A stretch of DNA of 64,000 nucleotides from Sordariomycetes sp. S80-01Y (Eukaryota > Ascomycota > Sordariomycetes): assembly GCA_037042185.1 (NCBI GenBank), contig JAXQJY010000020.1, positions 310,001 through 374,000 of the forward strand, read 5' to 3'. Within the stretch, counting starts at the first letter, position 1. Every line of letters begins with the position of its first letter. Both the position numbers and the translations under genes were made by a program. A model generated the notes under the pieces. That model searched no databases. It saw only the letters and a program-made list of their open reading frames with translations, and was not told the DNA's origin. Positions 9,404 to 21,301 of this stretch are shown here, one piece after another.

Positions 9404-11727
9404 TGCCTCAGTGCTACCTAGTCGCAGTCAGCATCAAACTTGGCATTAGATTTCGAAGCAGTATGATACCTTATCCATGTACTGGAAACTAGGGAACTCT
9501 TTTCCGCATGCTAACTAGGAATAATCAGCAGTTGGTCCGCTTCGCTTGTGGGATAAAAACCTTGATGTCATAATTCTCGACCTCGCCCATTGAATCATAA
9601 TGATAAATGACTCTCTCTCGCTCATTGATTTCGAGGAGACTGAAATGATTGTCGTGCTGGAGGAGAGGAAAAAAACAGACCAAATCGATCGGCGTTTCCA
9701 GATCGCTTCCCCATTTCATTACCTGCTTCCCAGCTCTCTCAAATGGACGTTGTATTGGCACGTTTGTATGTTCCTGTTGGTGGATGGGGATGCTCATGCC
9801 CACGCGAACAAAGGGTAGCTTGTCTGCCACATGTAAGCATGCAAGGATGATGCTGTCATCGAGGCAACGTGTTCCGTCAAGCCTTTTGAGCGAGTCCACG
9901 TGAATTTTGAAATCCGTGCGGGGAACGAGAAGCTTCCCGACAGGAGACCGTCTTCGGACTTGTCGAGCAAAGGCGTTGGCATCGGCATCCTCGGCATCAC
10001 CGGTGGATGGAGGCGCTTTGGGCACCAGCCCTGGGAGGTTCTTGTCCAACTCATTGCAGAACGTATCTGGATCTGTCTTGCCCGTCTTGAGGAGTAGCTT
10101 CATTTGGTTGGTCATGACCCGCAACAGAGTCATCTTCTCCAGGCTCTTGGGCATCTCGCTGAATAGCCTCTCCAGTGCTGACTCTGTGGACTTTGCGAGC
10201 TGCCTGAAAGTATTGTTAATACCTCTTATCATGCCTGTATATATAGACTTACCACGGATTACAGAATAGAATGCCGAAGTCGAAAGCCCTCACCAAACGT
10301 GACCACTTCCGTCCACGGGCGAGGTGCGTGCTGAGTTTCTTCCGCTTCTGTTCCCATCTCTTCTTGTCATCCTCAGGCTTAAAGCCAATAAGTCGTCTCG
10401 ACACCTTTTCTGCAGCTGTCCTGGCATTTGATTCTTCGAGCAGCACAGCTTGCGACTCGTGCCACCTGCTAAAACCAATTGCAGTCAGAGCGTAGCGCAG
10501 CGAACTCCTGAGTCGCCCGCGATCACCAGCCTCTAGTAAGGACACCCACTCTGTCCCATTCGACCAGGACAACCTGCTCTCCTCGCGTCCATTTTGCAAT
10601 GCATCGAAAAGGGTCGCGTACGTTTCTGTGACGTCCTCAGTCCCTGTATGTTGCTGGACCTGCTCGTAGCTGTCGGTGACGAAGCTCTCCACAGATTGCT
10701 CAAGGAGGTATAGGCATCCTTTGCCGCCACCATCCGCATGACCCTCAAGCCCGGGTTCCCTAACTTTGAGCGGTGACGACTTCTTGTCGCTAGCCGCCGC
10801 CCGTGCACTCTGCGGGCTGCCGATAATAGTACTACCAGACATACTGCAAGCTGTAGACGAGCCACCGGCACCGGCAGCTGCGTCTGCCTTGTAATCGGTC
10901 GAGATTGTCGGAGCGATGTCGATTGGCGTACTGGGAGCTAGTTCACTAATGCCGTCCTCGACGCTAATCGGTTGCAGTTCTGGGTCGCTGTGCCCCCGCC
11001 AGTGAGATTGCCTGGTGTCGGTGCACCTTTCTGGGAACGATACACCGTGTCCACCAGCCTCATAGACTTGCAATGCTGTTCCGACAACCTCTTCAGGCTC
11101 AGGGATATCGCCACTACGAGTCTCAACTCCGGAGTCGGGATCATCGACGTAGACCTTATCGGTGAAAGCGTCCTTGCCATGCTGGAAGTCTCCGGCGTCA
11201 TTATCGCCATCCTCCACTTCGCAAGGATTGTTTTCAGGAGCTCCAGTCTGAGAAGTGTTGAGGTGGGATTCTTCGCCGCAGAACGCTTCGAAACCCTCGG
11301 CCTCTTCAGTAGCCTCAACGCCGTGAGCCTTACCGTCGTGGGCTTTCTCCTCATGGTCAGGTCCTGGGAAGTATGAATGCGCCTTGCACACGTCATCACA
11401 GATTCGGCAGAGGGTGTCCGCAAACAACCTGATGCGAAGGAGCTCCGAGGGTGATCTTTGCCACGCAGCTGATCTCAGCCCTTCACCAAGATCGTTGGCT
11501 TCCTCAGTACTCTTGAGAATTTCGTCTAGGATGATGGGAAGCTGAAGGGCGGTAGACAGTATCTTAAACGAAGTGACCGCGCCTTGTTCGTCGTTGCTCC
11601 GTGACGAGCAAGAGTCTTCAGCATGCTGAGAAGGTTCGGTGGAGGGTGGAGTGAGCGCAGACCTGGACGCTGCTTGCTTCCCATCGGCTTTGTCCGTGGG
11701 TGCCCAAGGCTGACTAGTTGAAGACAT
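9154..11727 (-). CDS. Ulp1-type (C48) cysteine protease-like protein, 808 aa
   Basis: Four exons: 10253-11727, 9561-10203, 9470-9514 and 9154-9417, with introns of 46-52 nt. Start ATG at 11727, 78 bp below a TATA box. The first ~490 residues are disordered and helical with no known domain. They end in a module, THLARGRKWSRL...FCNPW, also present in the JmjC gene at 38.7 kb. The protease domain follows: an acceptor-like LDGTRCLDDSIILACLH, catalytic H678 (DNHFSLLE), D695 (YHYDSMG), Q726 and C732 (QSDGHSCGP). All four catalytic positions of Ulp1/SENP enzymes are present, so it should be able to cut SUMO- or ubiquitin-like conjugates. The C-terminus is lysine/arginine-rich. The donor of intron 2 (GTTTTT) is weak, but splicing there is needed to join the His/Asp and Cys halves. 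Substrate is unknown. Confidence 0.8.
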
Positions 11728-11804
11728 GGCGAACGACGCCGTCGGAGAGTAGGAGGGGAAAGAGGAAGAGAGCTGGGCGGACAGCGGCCGAGGGGGGAGA
11801 TTGG

Positions 11805-11812
11805 TATTTATA
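11805..11812 (-). promoter_or_regulatory. TATA box of the Ulp1-like gene
   Basis: TATAAATA on the minus strand, 78 bp before the ATG at 11727. Confidence 0.5.
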
Positions 11813-11832
11813 GGCCTGGCCTCGACACATGA

Positions 11833-12302
11833 TTAGGCCGCTAAAACGCGACCTGCGTTCCGAAGTGTGTGGTTGGCTACGGTCGGTATCGCATGTATAG
11901 CCAATACAGCCCAAGGCTTCCCAGCTGGTGGCTCGAGGAGATAGGAGACGGTAACCTCGGAGTTGGGTAGAAAGGAGAAGAGAGGCCGGTTGGCCTTAAT
12001 TTGAGCGATGGCGTGATACCGAGCGCTGTAGGCCATGGTTACATAGCCGTCGAAGCGCAAGTTGCATTCTGTAAACTGACCCGCCCCTTGCTCTTCCCTC
12101 CGTGAGTATCCTTGATATGGCTTGTGATAACCATTGCCGTACCAAAGTGTGGGTCATTGGGGAAAGCAGAAGAATGCATCCTAATGATTAATGGGAATCC
12201 GCGCAGATGTTAATACAATGGGATGTGCCCCATGGGTTCGCAGCGCATTGAGACTTCCCAGGAAGTCACAAACGGCCCCCACGTCCCCTTCTTGTCGACT
12301 AC
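11833..12302 (-). CDS. 'WGPF' family fungal orphan, 3' exons
   Basis: Three exons are supported: 12217-12302, 12143-12180 and 11833-12068, giving 119 continuous residues. They read GTWGPFVTSWEV...RCEP, then SAFPNDPHF, then ECNLRFDGYVTMAYSARYHA and SEVTVSYLLEPPAGKPWAVL, ending at 11833. The frames only join if introns with GTATTA...ATTAG and GTACGG...TTACAG are removed, which supports the model. The 5' exons are unresolved. A frame with DDFIIRYGPSRLIF lies just upstream (about 12540-12640), and a putative first exon near 12780 would need a TGA read through. Function is unknown. A remnant of the same family is at 44.93 kb. Confidence 0.5.
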
Positions 12303-14983
12303 CTAGACGGCCACGCCACTGCGGGTTCCAAGCATGAGCCTCTAAGCCGCTTTCATCTCCCTTGTGTTCTTCTCTCCGACCGACGTTCAGCTGTGCTTCT
12401 TGAAAGGGCGAACTTGTAGTCCCTGCTCTGACTCGAGACCCAGCGACAAGTAAGGAGTTGCGGTGTGGTAATCGAAATGAAAGCTCTCGCGCTTTGACTT
12501 CTTGTGACTTCGGATTCGATGGCGAACCAGTCAAGCAGACGAAGATGAGTCTACTCGGTCCATAGCGAATAATGAAGTCATCTTCTGGTCGTGCGTGTTG
12601 ACAGAGCAGGGCACCCGGAGGGTGTTGAATGGAGATGCAGGACTATGAGAAGCTTGGCTGCTGGGTGTGGAGAAGCTTACTCAAGTGGCAGTCCGCCCTT
12701 ATACCGTAGAGGCGACAGCAGACCAAACTTGGTGAAACCGTCGCCTCACATCTTCTGGTGGAAGTCCACTCGATACCACATTACATTTCCCACCTTTTAA
12801 GGCAGAGCACGACCGTCGAGCGAACTACCGCGGCGCAGCGGATCTGGACGCAAAAGTTCTTCCTGGCGTTTCCTTGTCGACGTGGTGTGAAGAACAGATA
12901 CTAAGCCGACTGATGTTGAATCACCAATGCGATTAGAACCGTGCACTTCGATCTGCAGCCGAATATCAGTACAAGTCACTGACGTTTGGTGCGTCCGCTA
13001 ACTTACGCTGGTGGCCAAAAAGGATAAATGGAAAGGTTGGGTATTATCGAGCCAGTAACTACGAAGAGAGAAACTATAGAGGAGGGAAAAAGAAGCTTAG
13101 TTGTTGTTAGATAAGAAAGCTTGTCGTTGGGGAAAGAACTAAGATATTCGATGGCCGGGCCACGATGTTAGACGAGGCCCACCTCGCAACCATCATAATT
13201 ATGCTTTGGTTTATTTTTGGGCCTGCTGATACTGCCGAGGTTGAACCGATTCTCTGCTTAGTAATGGTGAATGCGAAACCCAGGACACCTTCGATGTCTG
13301 TGATGGAACGACGCTTGATGTAACTAAATGCGAGCTGAGATATTGCGAACCCTGGGTAGGGGAAACACACAATGCCCACTGGCTGCGCCATTGTTGATAC
13401 CCCCTATTCGGCGCCTCAGCCCGTCACTCTACGAGGCGCGTTAGCTAAAACAGCGGAAATGAGGGGAGCGTGTGTCCTAACGCAACGTGATCTCGCTCCT
13501 GAACCCCCGTCATTTCTGTCCAACGCATGTTGGGCATGTGTTGCCTTTGACTTTGCCCGTGTCGTGGCAAGTTTCGCAGTCGTACATTTTGGACGGTGCA
13601 AGTAATGTCGCTGGTGGTGAAAGGTTGGAATTGAAATTCTGCAACGAAATGGTGCTGGTACGCCAGGTCTTCATCAATCCATGCCAGATGCTGCTGAAAG
13701 GTCCAGATTAGTCATTCCACACGGCAGATGATTACGCGAAGTCACGTGCCATGTCAAGCCAATTTCACTGGGACGCGCTTTTGACATCGCGTAACTCTCG
13801 TTCACGTGGCGTGGCGACCTCCCAAGCGTCCTGGTGGCACGGCCGAAAATCCGCAGACACGATGATACGATGATACTCAACGACTCCACCTGTTTTCCCA
13901 TGCCTTCCTTCCGTAAATGACGCGTCACGATGGCCGATCGAGCACGGGCAGATATCATTAAGGAAACCCCATTGGGAACAGCCTTGATGCATTTCGCGCT
14001 TCCTTCGATACTGTCTGTATAAGTCTCGGCATCTCCGACCAAGGTAAGCAACGATGCCATTTGAACCGCGTCCATAGACATGTTGTCCTTGGCGATTGTG
14101 GAAAAGCGATTAACAAGGCGAGCTCGCAATCTACTCTACTGAGGGGCACGACTCCTTGCAGAAGGCAGGCTTCTTGCACAGAGATATCTAGATCAACAAT
14201 TTCATGGTCAACTTGGACGATAACAATGCTTGTTGGTCTTTTGATTGACCTTGATCTCGCTAATCATCAAAGAGGAAAGAGATGGCGTCTCGGGGGCAAG
14301 AGGGAAGACAGGCACCAGAGCTTTCATGGAGAGAGGAGCGCTCCTGGGCGAGCAGCATCCTTCATGCATGAGCCTGAATCATTTGTCCGGGTCTTATTCT
14401 GGACATGCGTACATTACAACGGGTCAGATGAATGCAAAGATTTGATAAGTAGAATTTCATCGACCCAGAAGAGCTGGCAACTTCTGAAACGGGGTTGGAA
14501 CGGAGTTGAGCCCGTTGCAGTTGACGAGTCATGCCTGCCCTGTGCTAGAGCTCATGGCTACGAATACCTGTGTTCGCGAGTTCCAGGCCCTGCATTTCAA
14601 TACGTCTTGGTAGATCTTGTAGTCCTGTTTGACGACTCTTCATCAATCCATCAACGACTCCCTCAATCGACAGGAACGCTTAGGGTAGGGGATCTGCGGC
14701 TCCCATGGCATCGCGTACAGTGGCCTCGCCAGGGCCAAATGAGAGGCTGCTCTATCATCTACGGCTAACAACCCGGTACTTTGTGGTTATAAGTAAAAAT
14801 TACTATCTCGATGGACTTGTTGGTCATACGGTCTGGCCGCGTGCATGGTTGTTGCGGTCTCAAAATACCCGGATCTTGGGTGCGGGGTCTGTTGCCATCC
14901 GCGCTTGATGGGTAGGTACTTCAAAGCTCGAAGCCCCATCGGTTCTCCGCCAACTTTGTCCTTCCTCCATTTCTCCCTCCCCA
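12303..14983. other. gene-poor stretch with unresolved minus-strand exons
   Basis: I could not build a secure gene here. Candidate minus-strand coding pieces are the upstream exons of the WGPF gene (12.5-12.8 kb), a 94-aa frame from the ATG at 13391 to 13107 (MAQPVGIVCFPYPGF), and a frame at 13674-14129 with an upstream exon containing SIVIVQVDHEIVDLDIS near 14.2 kb. None has a recognisable domain. Confidence 0.35.
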
Positions 14984-15923
14984 ATGACACCCGGTACCTT
15001 CGAATGCGATGTCTGCTCCGAGCCTATCACAACACAGGATGTGACGACACATCTGAAGATACATCAAGTAAGAAATATCACTCTGTCATAGCACGACCAA
15101 TGCTCACCATTTAGAGTCAAATTTGTAATCTCCTGAATAGATTGCCCAAGACCACCAACCACGAGTTCATCGATCTCCCCAAGCCGCCCTCTCACGTCCC
15201 TGCTCCCTCGGCACCTCGCGCACGGTGTCGCAAGCCAAGGCCGAGTCAATGTCCTCGATGCTCGCAATGCTTCTCTCGGCCGGAACATCTGACTCGGCAT
15301 TATGCCACACGTAGAGGACTTCGAACCTTGTTATAGAAGCTCTGGCTGATGATGCTACAGATTACTTTCGTCAAATTGATTGCCCCCAATGCGATAGATC
15401 ATACCCTCAGGGTAGCCTTTTCAATTCGCACCGACCATGCTCAAAGAAACCATCGCCCGAGTTTTTGGGGGTTTATGACGCGCTGAAAGCAGAGATCGAA
15501 ATGGAGCTCGGAATGAGATACAAATTTCGAAGGGCCCGAATCGGCAAACATCACGTTCAAGCCTCCGTGACACAACCGGAGAATTCACGCCTTATACAAG
15601 AATCAAGTATCGAAGCCAACGTCGATAGATCCGCAACATGCCAAGCATCGTCCCCTCGACAAGAGCTGGCAGTTGAAGCTTCCGACCATGCGGGACTCGA
15701 TAGCTCATCCACCAGGACAGATTTCCAAATGGACGGCGCTTATCTCAACAACATGGCGATTAATGTGCCCCTGGAATTGCACTACCGACAAAATTGTACT
15801 CCTACAGGATGGCCACAGGGAACTTTTGCCGACCAGAATTCCCGCACCTCATCCCACGAGACTTGGTTCCTACCCGAAGCTCAAGGTATGGCCTTGGAGA
15901 CTAATTTCCAGCAGGATTGGTGA
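14984..15923 (+). CDS. C2H2 zinc-finger protein (about 288 aa)
   Basis: Proposed exons are 14984-15067, 15115-15310 and 15337-15923. Exon 1 encodes a C2H2 finger, C-DV-C...HLKIH. After a normal 47-nt intron, exon 2 carries a linker and a second finger, CPRCSQCFSRPEHLTRHY, close to the first finger of fungal C2H2 regulators. Exon 3 starts with a further degenerate finger, CPQC...H...C, and continues through a basic segment into a disordered tail. The join between exons 2 and 3 needs either a 26-nt intron (GTAGAG...TTATAG), unusually short, or reflects a frameshift. It also removes the last His of the second finger. Nuclear transcription factor is the likely role if intact. Confidence 0.6.
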
Positions 15924-16075
15924 TCTCCTGCTGGGCTGGGACAGCCTGGACCTTTCTGCACGCGTACGCAGCAACCAGATTTATCTCGCAGCGGATCCCC
16001 CAGGCATGACGGGGATGCAAAATCAGTCTGTACTATGTTAGGTATGGCAGACAGACATGGTCACATACAATGGAC

Positions 16076-16781
16076 TCACATTCCTCCTTCTCTCATTGTT
16101 ACCGTCCTTTCCACCAGGTGTCTTGTACGGCTGAGGAAAGAATACGGAATTTGGTAGAGCCCATTTGATGCTTGCCTACCCTTGAGGATGCCAGTGTGGC
16201 AATAAGGGAAGACCTCCAATGTTACCGGTGCGTTGAATATATAGACAACGGCTTGGTTAACGAGGTCTTCATCTTCGACAACTCTTAAAGCATAATAGGG
16301 TCCTCTACGACCAGCAAGGCTGTATGTGAATTGTGGCTTGTAGAGCTCAAGGATCTTCTTGAGTCGCTGTATAGGGTCAGTACCATAGAGGAGTAACTCG
16401 CCATGACACTGACCTGATCTTTTATTTCGAACTCTTGTAGGGAGTCTGTTTCTTCAAGACCGTGAGCGCCTAATTCTGTTGCTTTCCTTCCGATGGCTGC
16501 GTCTGCGTGGTAGAATATTCCATGCTGATCAAAAAAGGCAGGTGCATCCTCTACAGTTATAGAAGAAGATATGCAGGTTTCCTCGAATACCGAAACATCA
16601 GAGAAACTCGGCAGCGTCATTGAGAAAGAGCTAGGAAAGAGCTGGGAGGAGTCAACAACGCAGAACTTGCTTGCCTTGGTGAGGGGGACAAATGCCTCCA
16701 TGATCACCTTCACGTCATGTGGATCCGACTCAACTGCTGATTGGCTCACGTTTGCTGAAGTAAGCTACCTTTTTGATCCAT
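16076..16781 (-). CDS. hypothetical protein (207 aa)
   Basis: Three exons: 16769-16781, 16414-16733 and 16076-16366. The second intron (47 nt, GTCAGT...CTGACCCTATACAG) is textbook. The first is only 35 nt and is less certain. The frame is continuous across all three. Visible sequence includes DQHGIFYHADAAIGRKATEL, then RLKKILELYKPQFTYSLAGR and VYIFNAPVTLEVFPY. The middle looks like a mixed alpha/beta globular domain. No motif is recognised, and there is no signal peptide or membrane segment. It stands alone between the C2H2 gene and a short plus-strand frame. Confidence 0.6.
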
Positions 16782-16876
16782 GTCGCATGTGACTCATTGA
16801 TTAGTTAGGTATAGTCTAGTACCCAAATGCAAAGTGGCATTTAAGCGGAGATTGATTCCCATCTATTTCTTGTTTC

Positions 16877-17080
16877 ATGCCCAACATCGGCCAGACAGCC
16901 ACGCAGCCCAAGGAAACTCACAAACTTCACGCCAGCATCTTGAAAAGAGCTCCAACCTTGTTTCTCCTCTCTCACAACCGAAAAGATTGCGCGATGCCTG
17001 AACAAAACTGTGACGGGTGCGATGGCTCTGGCTTCACCAAAATGAACACGATCTGCCCTTTATGTGGCGAGAAGAAGTAG
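16877..17080 (+). CDS. small protein with a CxxCxGxG...CxxC zinc motif
   Basis: A 67-codon frame from the ATG at 16877. A second ATG at 16994 would give a 28-residue product. The C-terminus reads CDGCDGSGFTKMNTICPLCG, which is half of a DnaJ-type zinc centre (CxxCxGxG paired with CxxC). Such tiny zinc-ribbon proteins exist in fungi, but the length and lack of splicing evidence keep confidence low. Confidence 0.35.
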   Translation: MPNIGQTATQPKETHKLHASILKRAPTLFLLSHNRKDCAMPEQNCDGCDGSGFTKMNTICPLCGEKK

Positions 17081-17229
17081 ACTGAGTAGGAAGCGTTCTT
17101 TTTTGTTGTAAGTCAACCTCTTTTGAACCGCCATATTTCCTTGTACTAACTTACACAAGAAAGACATTACTGGGCATTGAATTGGTGGAATGATCGCAGC
17201 TGAGAGCTACCGTTTAATTTCTCATGACG

Positions 17230-17476
17230 TACATCGAGTGTCCTAAGTGCCCCAAGTGCCCCAAGTGCCTCCAGTGCCCCAAGTGCCTCCAGTGCCCCAA
17301 GTGCCTCCAGTGCCCCAAGTGCCTCCAGTGCCCCAAGTGCCCCAAGTGCCCAAGTGCCTCAAGTGCCCCCAGTGCCCCAAGTGCCCCCAGTGCCCCCAGT
17401 GCCCCCAGTGCCCCCAGTGCCCCAAGTGCACCCAGTGTGTCAAGTGCGTCAAGTCTCCCAAGTGCCCCAAGTTACA
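17230..17476. repeat. GTGCC(C/T)-type 9-bp minisatellite
   Basis: About 27 tandem units of a 9-mer, mostly CCAAGTGCC alternating with TCCAGTGCC or CCCAGTGCC. In one frame this codes Cys-Pro-Lys and Cys-Leu-Gln triplets, in another Pro-Val-Pro-Gln. Both strands stay open in several frames simply because of the repeat. Confidence 0.9.
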
Positions 17477-18020
17477 TCAACCCACGGCCCGCGACTAGCT
17501 TCCCTGTGTGGGAGCGACATCCAAGCTGTTCAATACAGCGCTGTGCTGGTGGCTTCATGTCCGATTGAAACCACTGAGAACCCTAAGGCTCATCGGCAAG
17601 CACCCAAGGCGAGGACAGGCAATCCCTCGGCGTGGTTCACCAACCGCGTCGATCGAACATGCCACCAACATGCAAAAGAACGCATCTGGAATCTACCAGT
17701 TGTAGAGAGGGGTGTGTGTATATGTTAGCTACATCTGCAACATGGTTCCCAGCATGTTGGCTGCAGCTACATTAGTAGCGTTTCCGGTGGTCATGAGACG
17801 CAATTGGATATAAATATCAGTGTACGAGCTGTGCTATATCTGTCACATATAAGTGCCGAATACCAGAAGCCTTCGAAGGTCATTATAAACATTGTACGAG
17901 GTCACTCGTCGTTGTATATCGGAAAGACTCGATCCACACTCGAGAATCGCTTGAGTCGCTTTAGGTCCGTTCTATTTCTTGAGACCTCGCCCTTGCTTAA
18001 CAGTCATTAGATACCCTAAT
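17477..18020. other. intergenic, no gene seen
   Basis: Downstream of the minisatellite there are only short frames without motif or splice support. It ends at the start of the 18021 gene. Confidence 0.4.
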
Positions 18021-18474
18021 ATGCCTACTTCTGTCTATGAGCGAGTCGGGCGTAGTGACAACGATTATTCTTTGGAAAGAACATCGTCAGGGTCTTCCCC
18101 GCAACCCACTGGCAACGCCCTAGACACTCAAACCATACAGTCAGGCAGCCAAATCCGCACGAACGGAGGCACTGCAAACTCACAGGAAGAGTCTATTTCT
18201 ACTGATGAACAAAGTCCACGCAGCGAATTCATGCCACCAGATCGTGAAGCAGACGATGAAGTCAGAACTCCTGCAACTTCGCCAGCCACCCACGGTGCAG
18301 AGGACAATCCACAAGATCAGCAAACCGAGCCTGATTTGAGCGACATGCTGCAGTCAAATCTCTCGGCAGAAGACCTTGAGCAATTCAACAAGTACTTCGA
18401 AGTGAGTTTGGCCAAAGTCGTGAATTGGAGACGTCACTAACAATAAGAAGTCTGGGGCCAACCGGGATGAGTAG
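18021..18474 (+). CDS. small acidic disordered protein (135 aa)
   Basis: Exons 18021-18401 and 18448-18474, with a 46-nt intron GTGAGT...CACTAACAATAAG. The product is Ser/Gln/Glu/Asp-rich and low in complexity, with a short predicted helix at the end (LSAEDLEQFNKYFE). It ends in KSGANRDE. There is no domain. It resembles in style the small orphans at 28415 and 31126 but shows no clear sequence identity to them. Confidence 0.55.
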
Positions 18475-18875
18475 ACGAATTCAACTCATATAAGATAATA
18501 TTGAGAACAACACTTCCATTATTGGGATAATAAGCGACGATAGCAATAAGATTCTCTATTCACTTGAAACCTCAGCAGCTGCTCGTGATATCGTGAATTA
18601 GTGGCTGTGACAACGCGACAAAACGACCGACCGACCGCCTGCCCGAATCCACTGTAGTATGCTAGCAACTCTACTTACACCCCAGGAAGATCCTGTTGCT
18701 TTATCCACATTTCGCCATATCATGGTTGTGAAAGTGCATGTCCCGAAGATGACTTGAGGCCTGAAGTGGAGGTGACACGTGACGCGACGTAGGTCGGCTT
18801 CTAACACCGCTATCAGCCGGTGCGAAGCGCCCAACCCCCGCTCTGTTACGAAACCAAACTTGCCTTCGCAAAACG

Positions 18876-18883
18876 TATATAAA
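18876..18883 (+). promoter_or_regulatory. TATA box of the 18936 gene
   Basis: TATATAAA 53 bp before the ATG at 18936. Confidence 0.5.
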
Positions 18884-18935
18884 CACAACGTCTTCGCTCA
18901 GCCCATGAAGGGAGGTTGTCAATGTTTTATTAACA

Positions 18936-19500
18936 ATGGAACAGACATTGCGAGAACTTGTCAATGCTGCGGCTGATGCCGCACAGCAAGTGCCCAGGCA
19001 GGAAATGAAGATAACGGGGAAGCACCAAGGGGTAACAAAGGCTTACCAACGAACCCCTTCTCCAGAGGCGAAGAGCGTGATTGACTTCATACTACGCAAC
19101 AAGGTGAGTGGGTGTCGCTGCTGACGGGAACCTACGTCTGACGCCGATGCAGCGTATAGAAGTCAAAGCGATAGCAACCAAGGCTGGCCTCCCCAAGCCA
19201 AAACCGAAAGGGCTGTCGGTGATTGAGATAGGAAAAGGATATCTTAAAACTGGGCCTCAAGAACTTGGGATCGTGATCCCCTTTGCCTCGGATGCCAAGA
19301 TCGAGCTTCAAGGTGGTGATTGCGAATTGTTTGGCGGCATGAGTGCTATACCTCCCGATACCGACTTCACGACGCAGCCGCCAGAACGGCTGTTTCTGCT
19401 CTTCTTACTCGGACCAACTGAGGCACAAAAGGAACATGAGGAGAAGGATAAAATTACCGCGCTAGCAGGAAGCTCAGAAACGCTCAGCAGCATCGAGTAA
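18936..19500 (+). CDS. hypothetical protein (171 aa)
   Basis: Exons 18936-19103 and 19153-19500, with a 49-nt intron GTGAGT...GATGCAG. Splicing joins LRNK to RIEVKAIATKAGLP in one frame. The second exon has a beta-rich look (GLSVIEIGKGYLKTGPQELG, then ERLFLLFLLGPTEAQ). No family is recognised. Its last 27 bp overlap the end of the convergent minus-strand gene at 19474. Confidence 0.65.
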
Positions 19501-21119
19501 ATGCTCAAACAAGTTTCCATTCTCGTCCAACATGTGTCCCCAGTCTTCCAGATCTGCATCATTCCAGCCACCGATCATGTCACAGAGATCTTGACCTGCC
19601 GTATCTATACGCTCTAGGTCGATATCGTGGAAAAGGGTCCTAGAAACAGTCTCTGCGGCAGGCGGCAGGTCCGCAACGTCAGGAGTATCGAAATCGCACC
19701 ACGAGCTAATTGGGGGCAGGGTAGTAGAGCCGATGGACCTATGACAGCTACCGCGTGATAGAGGCCCTTCGTTCATTGATCGGAAAGCGTAAGGACTTGA
19801 TTCTTGCGCGTCTCTCTGTGGCTGATTCGGCGGTACAGCAGGTGGGGGAGTACGCTCGTCAGATTCAATATCCTGGTTCAAGCGAGCTCTTTTGTGTGTC
19901 TGGTCTCGTGGTCTGGTCTGACTGATTGGCGAGGGAAGCTGATCATTTCCGGAACCGGTTTCATTTGCGCTCACGCCGATATGGGTGGTGGATGGCGCCG
20001 GAGACACGGTCTCCCTATCCCCGCCGGCGTGAGGGTCTTGTGCGGTCGAGTGAGGGTTTACATCGGTAGACGTTGGGGTCACACGATCAGCGGATGGTGT
20101 CCGATAGTGCAAGACTTTCGCAGAAGGATCAAAGCCTTGTCTTTTGAAAGGCTCGAGACACAGGATGGTGCGCATATCTGAACGCGTGTTGTCGGATGTG
20201 GCAACGGGGTCGTGGAGACTGCGTAAGTTGTAGAACCAGGCGAGAAAAGCGATAGGATCTAGATACCACACCCTGTCTTCAAGTTGGGGTCGGATGAGCT
20301 CGATGAATTTATCGATTGCTTCAGTTTGATCCTGTTCGTTCGCCCTGAGCAGGTAAGTCAATTTCTTCCCTGCATTTCGGTCAGTCTAACGCGCGAAGAG
20401 CAGCGACATCGCGTACCGGACAGTAGTGGAAGCAAGGCCAGAGCGTGTTGTTCATCCAAGCCATGATGAACAGCCGCATTCACGATGCGATGTCTCATGA
20501 ACACAAGTTGCCGAACCTCCTTCTGCTCGCGACTTTCCCTGTCATCGTCTGTTGTTCGCAGCCAGCATATGTCTAAGCACTGGCACAGATGTTCGAGCGA
20601 ATCGGACCAAATCCGATATTTCTTTTGAGCTTGCCTGTGTTCGCTCAATATTTGATGCAGAGATTGCCTCAAATCCTGGATCGAAGAGTCTTCGGCCTTG
20701 CAATTCTGTAGCTGTGTTTCGATGTCCTGACACGACTCATCAATATGTGGTGGAGCCTCTCGCCATACTTCTAGATAGGTTCGCAGGCTATCGAGAAGAC
20801 GATTCGCGATGGTTTCGGGAGACAGGCCACTCCTCTCAGTAATCTTGAGCTTCTTCGGAGGCCTGTTATGGTTACTGATTTGGTCATTTCAATAGATGAT
20901 GGTGTTTACCCACCGCGTATGATGACACGGTGCCGCGGCAGCCGAATCGGTGCTACCCGGACAGCACACTCGAGAAAGAAGCTGAAGCTTGTGGCCTTCC
21001 TCTGCGGCCTCGACGTTTTGCAGTTCCCATATGATCTGGCGGTTTCGCCCTTGGATAATCAGAGCGTCGTCGTTGCGGTCGTACCAGACCTGGGACTTGT
21101 CATCCAGAAAGCGCTTCAT
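19474..21119 (-). CDS. fungal orphan with helical N-terminus (515 aa)
   Basis: Exons 20914-21119, 20417-20862 and 19474-20369, with introns of 51 and 47 nt. All joins keep one frame. The N-terminus reads MKRFLDDKSQVWYDRNDD, followed by GRNRQIIWELQNVE. The middle (residues ~90-260) is strongly helical with LRQSLHQILSEHRQAQKKYR and a WYLDPIAFLAWFYNLR segment. The C-terminal 200 residues are disordered, with a basic stretch (HKRARLNQ) and an acidic end. No known domain. A nuclear adaptor is possible but only inferred from composition. Confidence 0.68.
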
Positions 21120-21301
21120 AGTGGCTTGCAGAGGAAGACGGAGGAAAGTTGTCAACGGCAGTCAGGAAGGCTATCAGCAGCAGGGGGTGGCAGTCACGTT
21201 TGGAAGGGGTTCTCGGAAACTGTTCGCGCCCGCGAAAGCGGCCGCGTCCACGGCGGCCCTAGGCTACAGATCCCTACCACACTAGTCTGAGCTGGGATGA
21301 G

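Noticed and set aside
14061-14768. A 235-codon plus-strand frame
   Set aside because: It starts at TTG, not ATG, has no motif or composition bias of a protein, and overlaps better minus-strand coding pieces.
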